A DNA stretch of 64,000 nt. Origin: CAYUNE01 sp964446115. Its GTDB lineage: Bacteria > Desulfobacterota > Desulfobulbia > Desulfobulbales > Desulfobulbaceae. This document shows positions 49,539-58,289 of this stretch, in pieces. Location of the stretch: NCBI GenBank assembly GCA_964446115.1, contig CAYUNE010000037.1, forward strand, positions 51,451 through 115,450. Reading direction: 5' to 3'. Under the pieces are notes generated by a model, which did not search any database, was not told where the DNA came from, and saw nothing but the letters and a program-made list of their open reading frames with translations. Position 1 is the first letter of the stretch. Each line of letters begins with the position of its first letter. Position numbers and translations under genes: made by a program.

Positions 49539-50804
49539 TCAGTTACCGGGTGACTGATCGAAAAGAGTGTGCCGTACTCCCCTGTTCACCAGGCGGGCAG
49601 CGGTGACCGAAGCGGTGAGCACCGCCGCCAGGCAGGTGAGGGCCAGGGCCCGGAGAATGGCGGCCGCCTGCGGGTGAAGGGGCAGGGGCAGGAGCATGGT
49701 GCTGCCGGCGCTGTGGTGCTGCATCCCTTTCGGAGTGGGAGCCAGGTTCCACGGCAGGGGAAGCGAGACTTCCAGCGCGCCGCAGAGCCGAACCACCAAC
49801 AGGCCCAGGCAGATCCCCCCAAGTCCGCCGATGAGGCTGATGACAAGGGCCTCGACGGTGCAGCTGAGGAGGATCTCCCCTTTGCGCCAGCCCATGCACC
49901 GCATCAGCCCCAGTTGCCGACGCTGTTCCTGCAGGCGCCCGGCGATGAGCCAGCAGACCAGAAGCAGGGTAAAGCCCATGCCGGTGGCGGTGAGCAGGCG
50001 GGTTGCCGTGTCGCTGATTCCGGCAAAGCCGCGCATCATATCCCCGATGGAGTCGGCAGAGGAGATGATGGCCGTCGGCAGCACGGCGCGAATTTCCCCC
50101 TGTACCGACTTTTTCTCCACTCCCCCGGCCAGCTCAAGGGCCAGCAGATTGGCCGCGCCCGGAGCCATTGCAGCCATTTCCCGGGCCTCGTCAAGCAGGA
50201 TATACAGGTTGGCGGCGGCCAGCGATGCCCCTTCCCTGATGGTGGTGATGCCGACAATGGTGAGGGAATATTTCCCCAGCTGCAATTTTTGTCCGAGCCG
50301 GAGGCGGTTGAACCTGGCATAATGGCTCTCCGCCACCGCCTCGCCCCGGGTTTTGGGCGCTCTTCCCGCAGTGATCCATCCCATGGCCGCGGCAGGTCCG
50401 TTTTCCCTTTGTTGCGGGTCGATACCCGCCAGGGTGATGAATTTTTTCCTCTCCTGATACCAGAGAAGAATCGACGGAGTCATCCGGACGACCCCGGGAA
50501 TCCGGGCCACTCCCCCGCTCTGTTGCGCTGTGATGGGCTGGTTGGAAAAGGGCAGGCGGAAGCCGCCGGGACTCTTTTTCTCCCGGCTGGAGCCCTGGGT
50601 GCCGAGTTGCACCAGCAGATCGCTTTTTAACCGGCTGAAGGGCAGCTCCACCAGCTCCCGGTAGCCGTTTCCCAGGGTGGAGATGATGACAAAGAATGCC
50701 AGGCCCAGCAGAATTCCGGCAAGCAGCCAGCCGGATCGACGCCGGTCGCCCAGGGCGGAGCGGATCCCGTAACCGGCCAGAGAAATGATCTCCATGGCGG
50801 TCAC
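49539..50804 (-). CDS. ABC transporter permease, FtsX/MacB type (second permease)
   Basis: A 421-residue inner membrane permease. One membrane segment lies near residue 30 (LLAGILLGLAFFVIIST), a large periplasmic domain (about 50-270) follows, then three segments in the C-terminal 160 residues (LLVCWLIAGRLQEQRRQLG, ISLIGGLGGICLG, CLAAVLTASVTAARLVNR), the FtsX pattern. The GTG start overlaps the stop of the preceding thioredoxin-like gene as GTGA, so translation is coupled; MEIISLAG three codons later is an alternative. It probably forms the transporter with the ATPase at 51244 and the permease at 51935. Confidence 0.82.
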   Translation of the reverse strand: MTAMEIISLAGYGIRSALGDRRRSGWLLAGILLGLAFFVIISTLGNGYRELVELPFSRLKSDLLVQLGTQGSSREKKSPGGFRLPFSNQPITAQQSGGVARIPGVVRMTPSILLWYQERKKFITLAGIDPQQRENGPAAAMGWITAGRAPKTRGEAVAESHYARFNRLRLGQKLQLGKYSLTIVGITTIREGASLAAANLYILLDEAREMAAMAPGAANLLALELAGGVEKKSVQGEIRAVLPTAIISSADSIGDMMRGFAGISDTATRLLTATGMGFTLLLVCWLIAGRLQEQRRQLGLMRCMGWRKGEILLSCTVEALVISLIGGLGGICLGLLVVRLCGALEVSLPLPWNLAPTPKGMQHHSAGSTMLLPLPLHPQAAAILRALALTCLAAVLTASVTAARLVNRGVRHTLFDQSPGN

Positions 50805-51247
50805 CGTCCCCCGGCCGGGGCCGTGTTTTGCTCGAAGATGAGCCGCAGGTCGCCGAAGGACCAGTTGCCCTCCACCTTTTTGAAGGGAGCGGCTCCGGTG
50901 GGAAAGCCCCGGAGTTGTACCCGGCGGCCGTTAACGTCGAAATCGGAGCGGCCATTGAGGAGGATGAGCAGGGGAATGTGGCCGGACAGCCGCCGGCGTT
51001 TCATGAATTTCCCGGCCGCCGGGGTGTCGAAGTCATACCAGTGGATCTCGAAGGCGTGGGGAAAATCCTGCAACAGCTCCCTGATCCGGACAAGGGTGGG
51101 GCGCATGGGACCATGGTTCATGTAAAGGATTTCCAGTTGCGCTTTCTCCGCCGCCCAGGGCCGACCGGCGAGGCCGAAGACCAGCAGCAGGGAGATGATG
51201 AGCAGTCGCGTGATCTTTCCGGTTGATGGTGCCGATGCTGTTTTCAT
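50801..51247 (-). CDS. Secreted thioredoxin-fold-like protein lacking CxxC
   Basis: A 148-residue protein with a signal peptide (LLIISLLLVFGLAG, cleavage near AAEKAQ). The body LEILYMNHGPMRPTLVRIRELL and IHWYDFDTPAAGKFMKRRRL followed by GHIPLLILLNG has a beta-alpha-beta layout with a cis-proline-like IPLL, as in thioredoxin folds. The CxxC is replaced (NHGPMRP), so it is not a redox enzyme. It overlaps the ATPase gene upstream and the permease downstream by four bases each. A substrate-binding role for the exporter is inferred. I do not recognise the family with certainty. Confidence 0.65.
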   Translation of the reverse strand: MKTASAPSTGKITRLLIISLLLVFGLAGRPWAAEKAQLEILYMNHGPMRPTLVRIRELLQDFPHAFEIHWYDFDTPAAGKFMKRRRLSGHIPLLILLNGRSDFDVNGRRVQLRGFPTGAAPFKKVEGNWSFGDLRLIFEQNTAPAGGR

Positions 51248-51942
51248 ATTTCTTTTACCTCCCCGTCATTCATGTAAAGTGATCGGTCCGATATCCGGGC
51301 TATGTCCCGGTCATGGGTGACCATAAAGATGGTGACTCCCTGTTTTTTCCCAAAATCCGTGAGCAGCTTCAGTATCTCCTTCCCCGTTGCCGAATCCAGG
51401 TTGCCGGTGGGTTCGTCGCAGAAGAGAATCTCCGGCCTGTTGACCAGGGCCCTGGCAATGGCCACCCGTTGACGTTCCCCGCCGGAAAGGTGGGCGGGGA
51501 GATGCTTTTTGCGGTCGGCAAGTCCCATTTGTTCCAGCAGTTCGGCGGCCCGCCTTTTCCGCTCGGCACCGGTCATGGGGACCGGATAGAGCGGAAAGGC
51601 GATATTTTCCAGGGCGTTGAGGGTGGGGATCAGGTGAAACGCCTGGAAGACGAATCCCACCAATCGTCTGCGCAGCAGGGCCAGGCCGTCTTCGTCGAGT
51701 TCGGCCAGTTCTTCCCGGTTAAGGGCAATGGAGCCCGTGCTCGGACGTTCAAAGCCGGCCATGAGGCCGAGCAGCGTTGACTTGCCTGATCCGGAAGGAC
51801 CCAGCAGGGTGACGAATTCGCCCCGGCGAACCCGGAAATTCGCACCGCGCACCGGTGTAACCTCGCCGAATCGTTTGCTGACATTTCTCACGTCGATGAT
51901 GGTTTGCCCCTTACTCTGTGGTTGCCGGACTGTTTTATTCAT
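51244..51942 (-). CDS. ABC transporter ATP-binding protein, LolD/MacB type
   Basis: A 232-residue ATPase with Walker A LLGPSGSGKSTLLGLMAG near residue 55, the Q-loop FVFQAFHLIPTLNALENIAFPL, the signature LSGGERQRVAIARAL near 155 and Walker B ILFCDEPTGNLDS. FQAFHLIPTLN is typical of the LolD/MacB group. It overlaps the first permease gene by eight bases and the thioredoxin-like gene by four. No membrane-fusion protein or TolC is encoded nearby, so the transported substrate is unknown. Confidence 0.92.
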   Translation of the reverse strand: MNKTVRQPQSKGQTIIDVRNVSKRFGEVTPVRGANFRVRRGEFVTLLGPSGSGKSTLLGLMAGFERPSTGSIALNREELAELDEDGLALLRRRLVGFVFQAFHLIPTLNALENIAFPLYPVPMTGAERKRRAAELLEQMGLADRKKHLPAHLSGGERQRVAIARALVNRPEILFCDEPTGNLDSATGKEILKLLTDFGKKQGVTIFMVTHDRDIARISDRSLYMNDGEVKEI

Positions 51943-53191
51943 GGCGAAGTACCTCCGAAGTGTGCAAGCGGGTCATCAGCCGCCCGGTTCCCCAGGCAGC
52001 GGCAAGACCCAGGAGCAGGGCCATGCCGGTTACCAGGAACGGCAGCCTCCGGCCCGCTGTTATGGGCAGGCGGATTTCCTGGGAGAGCTGTTGGTCGCCG
52101 CCCGGCAGAAAATGCGGGGTGGGGGCCATGTCCCAGGGAATGGGAATGGAAATGGTGACAAAGGAGAGCGTCCAGGCGGCAAGGGCGCCGAGGCCAAGGC
52201 CGAACAGGGTGCCGAGACCGATGTAGAGCAGGTTTTCCGCCAGCAGCTGGCCGATGATGTCCCGGCCCGTCCAGCCGACGGCTTTCATGGTACCGATTTC
52301 CGTGATCCGTTCCCCCACGGCGGCAGCGCTGTTGCGACCGATGAGCAGCAGGGCCAGCACCACGACCAGGGAAGAGATCATCCCGGAAAAGCGCTGGGTG
52401 AGGCTAAAGAGTCCGCCGATGAGCTCCTTGAAGGAATCGGGGGTGGAAACGGTGGCCTTCTCCCCGAGGATCTCCTTGATGCGCCGGGAAACTTCATCGG
52501 CCTTGTCGCGCTTTGCCTGCAAAAAGAGCAGATTGCTGTCACGGGGACCGAACTGGTGGATGGCGGAGATGCCGGGTGCGGCGGCAACGATATCCTGGGC
52601 CGCGGCCAGGGAGATAAAGAGATTGGCGGTGCCGATGCGGCCGATCGCCGAACCATCCACCAGGCCGGCAACGGTAAAGCTCCGGCCGCCGATGATCACC
52701 TTGTCCCCAGGACCCACGCCTGTTTCGGAGGCCCAGGTGACCTCCGCCAGGGCCTGTTGCCGATCGGCCGGCTCGATCATCTTCCCCGAAATCATCGTTC
52801 CCTGCAACAGGGCGGGACCGGCACGGTCACCAGGCCGGAAACCCACGACGATCCGGAAGGTGTCCCGGGAAAAATCCCAGAACAGAACGGCCCGGCTCAG
52901 GGAGATGACTGCTGGCAGGGCGGCGATGGCGTCACTCTGGGATCGGCTGATGGGAGCGACGGAACAGGGGAGCACCGGACCTGCCATCTGCTCCGGCACA
53001 TCCCCTGCCTTTTGCACAGTCATGTCGGCGCCGATGGCGGCAAGCGGTGCCTGAAAGGCGATGTTCAGGGCATCCGAGAGCAGGGTGATGCAGACAAGAA
53101 CCGCGGTTACAAGGGCCACCAGGCCGACATTGACCAGGGTGCGGCGCCCCCGATTGGTCAGTTCGCTGTAAAGATATTGTCCATTGATCAT
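51935..53191 (-). CDS. ABC transporter permease, FtsX/MacB type (first permease)
   Basis: A 418-residue permease. An N-terminal membrane segment (LVNVGLVALVTAVLVCITLL) is followed by a large periplasmic region, three C-terminal segments with the FtsX block ERITEIGTMKAVGWTGRDII and TILFGLGLGALAAWTL-like text. ATG 53191 is chosen as start since GGGGGG lies four to nine bases upstream; the frame also extends to a TTG at 53203. It is the first gene of the four-gene coupled chain ending at 49539. Two different permeases suggest a heterodimeric exporter. Confidence 0.84.
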   Translation of the reverse strand: MINGQYLYSELTNRGRRTLVNVGLVALVTAVLVCITLLSDALNIAFQAPLAAIGADMTVQKAGDVPEQMAGPVLPCSVAPISRSQSDAIAALPAVISLSRAVLFWDFSRDTFRIVVGFRPGDRAGPALLQGTMISGKMIEPADRQQALAEVTWASETGVGPGDKVIIGGRSFTVAGLVDGSAIGRIGTANLFISLAAAQDIVAAAPGISAIHQFGPRDSNLLFLQAKRDKADEVSRRIKEILGEKATVSTPDSFKELIGGLFSLTQRFSGMISSLVVVLALLLIGRNSAAAVGERITEIGTMKAVGWTGRDIIGQLLAENLLYIGLGTLFGLGLGALAAWTLSFVTISIPIPWDMAPTPHFLPGGDQQLSQEIRLPITAGRRLPFLVTGMALLLGLAAAWGTGRLMTRLHTSEVLRHE

Positions 53192-53332
53192 TTTTCCCCC
53201 CAATGGCTGAATGGTTCATGGGTTGACGGACAGCGTGGAAGCTGCGGCCCGCGACCGATGGTGCCGTCGTCGGGACGCAATCCGGCATATGCGGCCTGGA
53301 GCCGCCATGTGCCGGGGAAAAAGGGGGGAAAC

Positions 53333-53761
53333 TCAAATCAGCAGGGCCTGCTGCTCAAGAAAAAGAGGGGGTGGACGGTGATGAATAGGTACGGCGGCGA
53401 GGAGATACGGCTCCGGCCGCAGACCTGCTGGGGCCGGACTCCTGAAGAAAAGCGCGGTAAACAGGGTCGGGACATAGACAGGCAACTGCAGGGCCGCAGG
53501 CAGGAGTTGTTCAATGGTGAACCGTTTCAGCCGTTCAGCGGCCGAGGGCAGGGGAGCGGGTTGGGGTTCGCAGACGACGCCGGGCGCTCCGAAGGGACAG
53601 GCCGTTTGCGCGGTTGTCGCCTTTGCCGTATCTCCGGCCAGGGGGCATCCGGCCTCTCCCCTCGCCGGACAGTCCGGCCGGGTCACGTAGCAGGCCGGTA
53701 TCGGCGAGGCGCCCACCAGCACAAAAATACAAACCAGTATACAGTGGAAAATCCTGAACAT
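53333..53761 (-). CDS. Small Cys-rich secreted protein, unknown
   Basis: A 142-residue frame with a signal peptide (FHCILVCIFVLVGASPIPA) and a mature part carrying several cysteines (CYVTRPDC, GCPLAGD, TACPFGAPGVVC). The C-terminal half has no recognised motif. It lies 141 bases before the ABC exporter operon on the same strand and might be its first gene. ATG 53761 is chosen; a GTG one codon earlier is possible. I do not recognise the family, and the coding call rests on the signal peptide and position. Confidence 0.5.
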   Translation of the reverse strand: MFRIFHCILVCIFVLVGASPIPACYVTRPDCPARGEAGCPLAGDTAKATTAQTACPFGAPGVVCEPQPAPLPSAAERLKRFTIEQLLPAALQLPVYVPTLFTALFFRSPAPAGLRPEPYLLAAVPIHHRPPPLFLEQQALLI

Positions 53762-53785
53762 CACTCACTGATACTCTGTGGTATA

Positions 53786-53848
53786 GCTTGTGTCAAGCTC
53801 AAATTATCTTTTCGGTAAGTAACACCGGTGACCGATTACCTGTTTTAC
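53786..53848 (+). repeat. Dispersed hairpin element, copy 10 (PPDK-like leader)
   Basis: CGGTAAGTAACACCGGTGAC followed by CGATTACC. The tail ACCGGTGA-C-GATTACC matches the family tail and precedes the PPDK-like gene by 66 bases. The GGGTT hairpin itself is not preserved, so this is a weaker member. Confidence 0.45.
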
Positions 53849-53914
53849 TTTTGCGGCCGCATGGGATAAAGAGAAGAAAAGCAAGCTGCCTTCCCACCAG
53901 TCAGGAGACCGGCC

Positions 53915-56845
53915 GTGTCCAACCAGCCTGATGCAGAATCCGATCCGCATTTCAAGGTATTCCATGAACTCATGCCCCACAGGGTGCGGGAGATTCTGCT
54001 GGTCTCCAGCCCCTACGACGCCTATATCATGGAGGAGGATTCCAGTCTTGCCTCCCGGATTATCAATGAATACCGCGGCCTGAACCTCAGCAGTCCGCCG
54101 CGGATCACCCGGGCGGACACCGGGTCCGCGGCCCTGGAGCTGCTGGAGAAGAGGCCCTTCGACCTGGTTCTGGCCATGCCCAACCTGGGGAAAATGGGGA
54201 TCGATCACCTCAGCCGGGCGGCGAAAAGGCTGCAGCCTGATCTCTTTTTCATCCTCCTGGCCCACTCCATGCGGGAGCTGGAGATGGGGGAGGAGCGCAT
54301 CGAATCCGCCGCCGTCGACAACAGCTTCATCTGGTGTTGCGACTCCGAGATTCTCTTGGCGATCATAAAAAACCTGGAAGACGGGATGAATGTCGATCAT
54401 GACACCCGGCGGGCCATGGTGCGGGTTATCCTCGTGGTGGAAGATTCACCGCTCTTTCGATCGCAGTTGCTACCGATCCTGTACCGGGAGCTGGTCCGCC
54501 AGACCCAGGCGGTCTTGAAGGAGGGGTTGAATGAACAACACCGTCTCCTCAAAATGCGCGCCAGGCCCAAAATTCTCACCGCCTCTTCCCATGAGGAGGC
54601 CATGGAACTCTACACCGCCTACCAACCCTATGTCTACGCGGTCCTCTCCGACCTGCGTTTTTCCCGCGGAGGAAAGTCCGACCCCCGGGCCGGCCTGTCG
54701 CTGCTCACCGCAATCCGGCGCACCGCGACGGATATGCCCTTGCTGCTCTTCAGCAGTGATTCGGTGGACAGGAAACAGACCGATTATCTCCGGGCGGTGT
54801 TCTTACGAAAAGATGCCGCCGATCTCCAGGAGCGTATCCACGACTTTTTTCTCTCCTGCCTTGGGTTCGGAGAATTCATCTTCCGGCTGCCGGATACCAC
54901 CCCTGTGGACCGGGCAGCCGGCTTTGCCGAATTCGAGGCCGCCTTGAAACGGATACCCGATGACTCCCTCATGTACCATGCCGGTTTCAACCACTTCTCC
55001 CACTGGTTCATGGCCCGGGCCGAGGTGGAGCTTGCCTCCAGGTTCCGCAGGGAGCGTTTTGGCCGCTATACGACGGCTGCGGCCCTGCGTCGCGACCTGG
55101 TCGCCGCCGTCCATGCGCAGCGGCGGAAGCGGCAGCTGGGCGTTGTCAGCCGTTTTTCGGCACCATACTATGACAGCGAGATCAATGACTTCGTCAGTAT
55201 CGGCAGGGGATCCATGGGCGGTAAGGCCCGGGGACTTGCCTTCATGGCCGCCTTTCTCAACAGTGCGGCGGCGCGCCCCGCTCCGCCCTTCGGCTCCAGG
55301 GTCGCCATCCCCAAAACCTGCGTCATCTTGAGCGAGGGCTTTGAAGAGTTCGTGCGCTTGAATTCACTGCAATCAACAGACGGACTCAGCGACCGGGAGA
55401 TCGCCGCACGGTTTGTGGCCGGGTCCATGCCGCCGGCCCTGCTTAAAGAGCTGGAAGAGTTTCTGCGCCGATTTTCCTATCCCCTGGCCATCCGTTCCTC
55501 CAGCCTGCTGGAAGATGCCCGCTTCATGCCCTATGCCGGTCTTTACAGCACCCTGATGCTGGCCAATAACCATCCGGATTTTTCACGAAGATTTAAGCAG
55601 TTCGTACGGGGGATCAAACTGGTGTACGCTTCCACCCGCTTTGCCGGACCCCGGGCCTTTTCCCGATCCATCGGACAGGGTCGGGAGGACGGCATGGCCG
55701 TGCTGGTGCAGCAGTTGGTGGGCAGACAGTACGGAAGCTTTTTCTATCCGGGCATCTCTGGAACGGTGCAGTCCCACAACTACTATCCCCTGGCACCCAT
55801 GCGGCCGGAACACGGCATTGCCGCGGTGGCCCTCGGGTTCGGCAAGACCGTGGTCGAGGGTGAGCGCAGCCTGCGTTTTTCACCCTTTTTTCCCCGGCAT
55901 CTGCCGCAGTTTTCGACGGTGGATGACATCCTCGCCACCTGCCAGCGGCGATTCTACGCCCTGGATATGAGCGTGGATAACGATGGGGATATCGGCGCCC
56001 TGGTCGCCCGGAATCCGGATGACGCCCGGGACGAGTTTCCGGTGCGGCTGCTGAGCAGCACCTATCTGCCGGAAGAAAAGCGGATCCGCGACAGCGACCT
56101 GCCGGGACGCAAGGTGCTCACCTTTGCCGCCCTGCTCAAGTACAACCTCTATCCCCTGGCGGAAATTTTGCAGGCGCTCATGGATATCGGCCGCCGGGGG
56201 CTGGGGTGCGAGGTGGAAATTGAATTTGCCGTTGACCTGGAAGAGAGCATTGAAACAAGTCTTTTCAACCTGCTGCAGATCCGGCCGCTGGTCACCGAGA
56301 CAACTGGACGGGTGGTGAAGATCGACCAGGAGGAAAAAGAAAGGGCGGTGCTGGTTGCCGATAATGTCCTGGGCCACGGTCTTTACAACACCATCGCCGA
56401 TATCGTCTATGTTGAGGCGCCCGGATTCGACAACCGCACGGCCGCGGCCGCGGCCCGGGAGATAGGCGGGATCAACCGGAGGTTGCAAGGGGAGTCGAGG
56501 TCATATCTGCTCATCGGCCCGGGAAGGTGGGGAAGCGGAGACCCGTGGCTGGGTATCCCGGTGAGCTGGCAGGATATCTCCGGGGTCGGCGTCATTGTTG
56601 AAACCGGGGGAGCCGGGTTCCGGGCGGAGCCGTCGCAAGGAACACATTTTTTTCAGAATATCAGTTCGTTGGGCATTCCCTATATCACGGTTGACGCCGA
56701 CGGCCGGCTGGATGAAAAATGGCTGCGCTCCCTGCCCCGGCGGGAGCGGCTGGAGTTTGTCAGCCATATCCGCCTCGAGGAGCCGTTGCTTGTCAAGGTG
56801 GATGGGCGGCTGCCCCTGGCGGTTGTGCTCGCCCCTGAAGAATAG
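53915..56845 (+). CDS. Receiver-domain protein with PEP synthase-type ATP-binding (PPDK-N) domain
   Basis: A 976-residue protein with GTG start, AGGAG seven bases upstream. Residues 1-150 look like a receiver fold without the phosphoacceptor (LVLAMPNLGKMG has Ala where Asp is expected). A second receiver near 170-320 keeps its residues: VILVVEDSPLF, the aspartate in VLSDLRFSRGG, LLFSSDS and FLRKDAADL. The C-terminal half matches the ATP-grasp pyruvate phosphate dikinase N-terminal fold: IGRGSMGGKARGLAFM near 430, LAIRSSSLLEDARFMPYAGL near 525 and GPGRWGSGDPWLG later. The phosphohistidine swivel and the pyruvate-binding barrel of PEP synthase are absent. The call is therefore a signalling or regulatory phosphotransfer protein; no partner is clear. 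Confidence 0.75.
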   Translation: MSNQPDAESDPHFKVFHELMPHRVREILLVSSPYDAYIMEEDSSLASRIINEYRGLNLSSPPRITRADTGSAALELLEKRPFDLVLAMPNLGKMGIDHLSRAAKRLQPDLFFILLAHSMRELEMGEERIESAAVDNSFIWCCDSEILLAIIKNLEDGMNVDHDTRRAMVRVILVVEDSPLFRSQLLPILYRELVRQTQAVLKEGLNEQHRLLKMRARPKILTASSHEEAMELYTAYQPYVYAVLSDLRFSRGGKSDPRAGLSLLTAIRRTATDMPLLLFSSDSVDRKQTDYLRAVFLRKDAADLQERIHDFFLSCLGFGEFIFRLPDTTPVDRAAGFAEFEAALKRIPDDSLMYHAGFNHFSHWFMARAEVELASRFRRERFGRYTTAAALRRDLVAAVHAQRRKRQLGVVSRFSAPYYDSEINDFVSIGRGSMGGKARGLAFMAAFLNSAAARPAPPFGSRVAIPKTCVILSEGFEEFVRLNSLQSTDGLSDREIAARFVAGSMPPALLKELEEFLRRFSYPLAIRSSSLLEDARFMPYAGLYSTLMLANNHPDFSRRFKQFVRGIKLVYASTRFAGPRAFSRSIGQGREDGMAVLVQQLVGRQYGSFFYPGISGTVQSHNYYPLAPMRPEHGIAAVALGFGKTVVEGERSLRFSPFFPRHLPQFSTVDDILATCQRRFYALDMSVDNDGDIGALVARNPDDARDEFPVRLLSSTYLPEEKRIRDSDLPGRKVLTFAALLKYNLYPLAEILQALMDIGRRGLGCEVEIEFAVDLEESIETSLFNLLQIRPLVTETTGRVVKIDQEEKERAVLVADNVLGHGLYNTIADIVYVEAPGFDNRTAAAAAREIGGINRRLQGESRSYLLIGPGRWGSGDPWLGIPVSWQDISGVGVIVETGGAGFRAEPSQGTHFFQNISSLGIPYITVDADGRLDEKWLRSLPRRERLEFVSHIRLEEPLLVKVDGRLPLAVVLAPEE

Positions 56846-56928
56846 GCGGTTATGGAGATCAGGCGGGTCATGCCATGGTGCAGCGCCGTCTCGATCATGC
56901 GGCAAGAAACCGGAAAAAGGAGGAGAAT

Positions 56929-58278
56929 ATGAAAGAGACAGTTGATGGACTGCTGAAGCGGGATCCCGGGGAAAGGGAATTCCATCAGGCGGTGGAGGAA
57001 CTGGTGGAGACCGTCCGCCCGGTCCTTGAACGCAATCCCGAATACCGTCGGCAGGCGGTGCTGGAACGTCTGGTGGAACCGGAACGGGTGATCATCTTCC
57101 GGGTACCCTGGGTGGATGACCTCGATCAGGTTCACGTCAACCGTGGTTTCCGGGTGGAGATGAACAGCGCCATCGGTCCCTACAAGGGAGGACTGCGGTT
57201 TCATCCATCGGTGACCCTCAGCATCGTCAAGTTCCTGGCCTTTGAACAGGTTTTCAAAAACAGCCTCACCACCCTGGCCATGGGGGGCGGCAAGGGGGGA
57301 GCCGATTTCAACCCCAAGGGACGCTCCGATGGCGAGGTGATGCGCTTCTGCCAGAGTTTCATGTGCGAACTCTATCGCCATATCGGCCCCGATACCGATG
57401 TCCCGGCCGGGGATATCGGCGTCGGCGCCCGGGAGATCGGTTTTCTCTTCGGCATGTACAAGAAGCTGCGCAACGAGTTCACCGGGGTGCTGACCGGCAA
57501 AAGTCTTGACTGGGGCGGCAGCCTCATCCGGCCGGAGGCCACGGGCTACGGAGTTGTCTACTTTGCCTCCGAAATGCTCGCCACCCGGGGCGAGACCCTG
57601 GAGGGCAAGACCTGCCTGGTTTCCGGGGCCGGCAACGTTGCCCAGTACACCGTGGAAAAGCTCATCGAGCTCGGCGGCAGGGCGGTCACCCTTTCCGATT
57701 CATCGGGTTACATTTTTGATGAAGAGGGCATCGACCGGGACAAGCTGGAATATGTCAAGGAGTTGAAAAATATCCGGCGGGGACGCATCCGCGAGTATGC
57801 GCAGCAATATCCCGGCGCGGTCTACACGGAGCGCGATGCAGGGCTTGATCACAACCCGCTCTGGAGCCATCCGGCGGATTGCGCCATGCCCTGCGCCACG
57901 GAAAACGAGATCAACGGCAATGATGCCGCCAATCTCGTAGCCGGCGGCGTGGGCCTGGTGTGCGAGGGGGCCAACATGCCTTCAACCCCGGAGGCCATCG
58001 ACATCTTTGAGGACAAGGGCCTGCTCTACGGCCCCGCCAAGGCGGCCAATGCCGGCGGCGTGGCGGTTTCCGGGCTGGAGATGGCCCAGAATTCCATGCG
58101 GCTGCATTGGCCCCGGGAGGAAGTGGACAAGCGGTTACGCCACATCATGCACCGTATCCACTCCACCTGTCTCGATGCCGCTGCCGAATACGGCAGGCAG
58201 GGCAACTACCTGGCCGGGGCCAATATCGCCGGTTTTATCAAGGTGGTCAATGCCATGCTGGACCAGGGACTGGTGTGA
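56929..58278 (+). CDS. gdhA: NADP-type glutamate dehydrogenase
   Basis: A 449-residue hexameric-type glutamate dehydrogenase for ammonia assimilation. Motifs: NSAIGPYKGGLRFHPSVTLS near residue 90, TLAMGGGKGGADFNPKGRSD with the catalytic lysine region, PAGDIGVGAREIGFLFGMYK, RPEATGYGVVYFASEML and the Rossmann GAGNVAQYTVEKLIELG. The alanine after the last glycine of GAGNVA and the length fit the NADP-linked GdhA group. The start at 56929 has AAGGAGGAG upstream; a longer frame to 56875 is rejected. It is downstream of the PPDK-like gene and converges on the cytochrome operon. Confidence 0.95.
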   Translation: MKETVDGLLKRDPGEREFHQAVEELVETVRPVLERNPEYRRQAVLERLVEPERVIIFRVPWVDDLDQVHVNRGFRVEMNSAIGPYKGGLRFHPSVTLSIVKFLAFEQVFKNSLTTLAMGGGKGGADFNPKGRSDGEVMRFCQSFMCELYRHIGPDTDVPAGDIGVGAREIGFLFGMYKKLRNEFTGVLTGKSLDWGGSLIRPEATGYGVVYFASEMLATRGETLEGKTCLVSGAGNVAQYTVEKLIELGGRAVTLSDSSGYIFDEEGIDRDKLEYVKELKNIRRGRIREYAQQYPGAVYTERDAGLDHNPLWSHPADCAMPCATENEINGNDAANLVAGGVGLVCEGANMPSTPEAIDIFEDKGLLYGPAKAANAGGVAVSGLEMAQNSMRLHWPREEVDKRLRHIMHRIHSTCLDAAAEYGRQGNYLAGANIAGFIKVVNAMLDQGLV

Positions 58279-58289
58279 AAAGGTGAGAC

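Noticed and set aside
51728..53818. Long plus-strand frame through the ABC operon
   Set aside because: It crosses several genes of the opposite strand and contains no domain.
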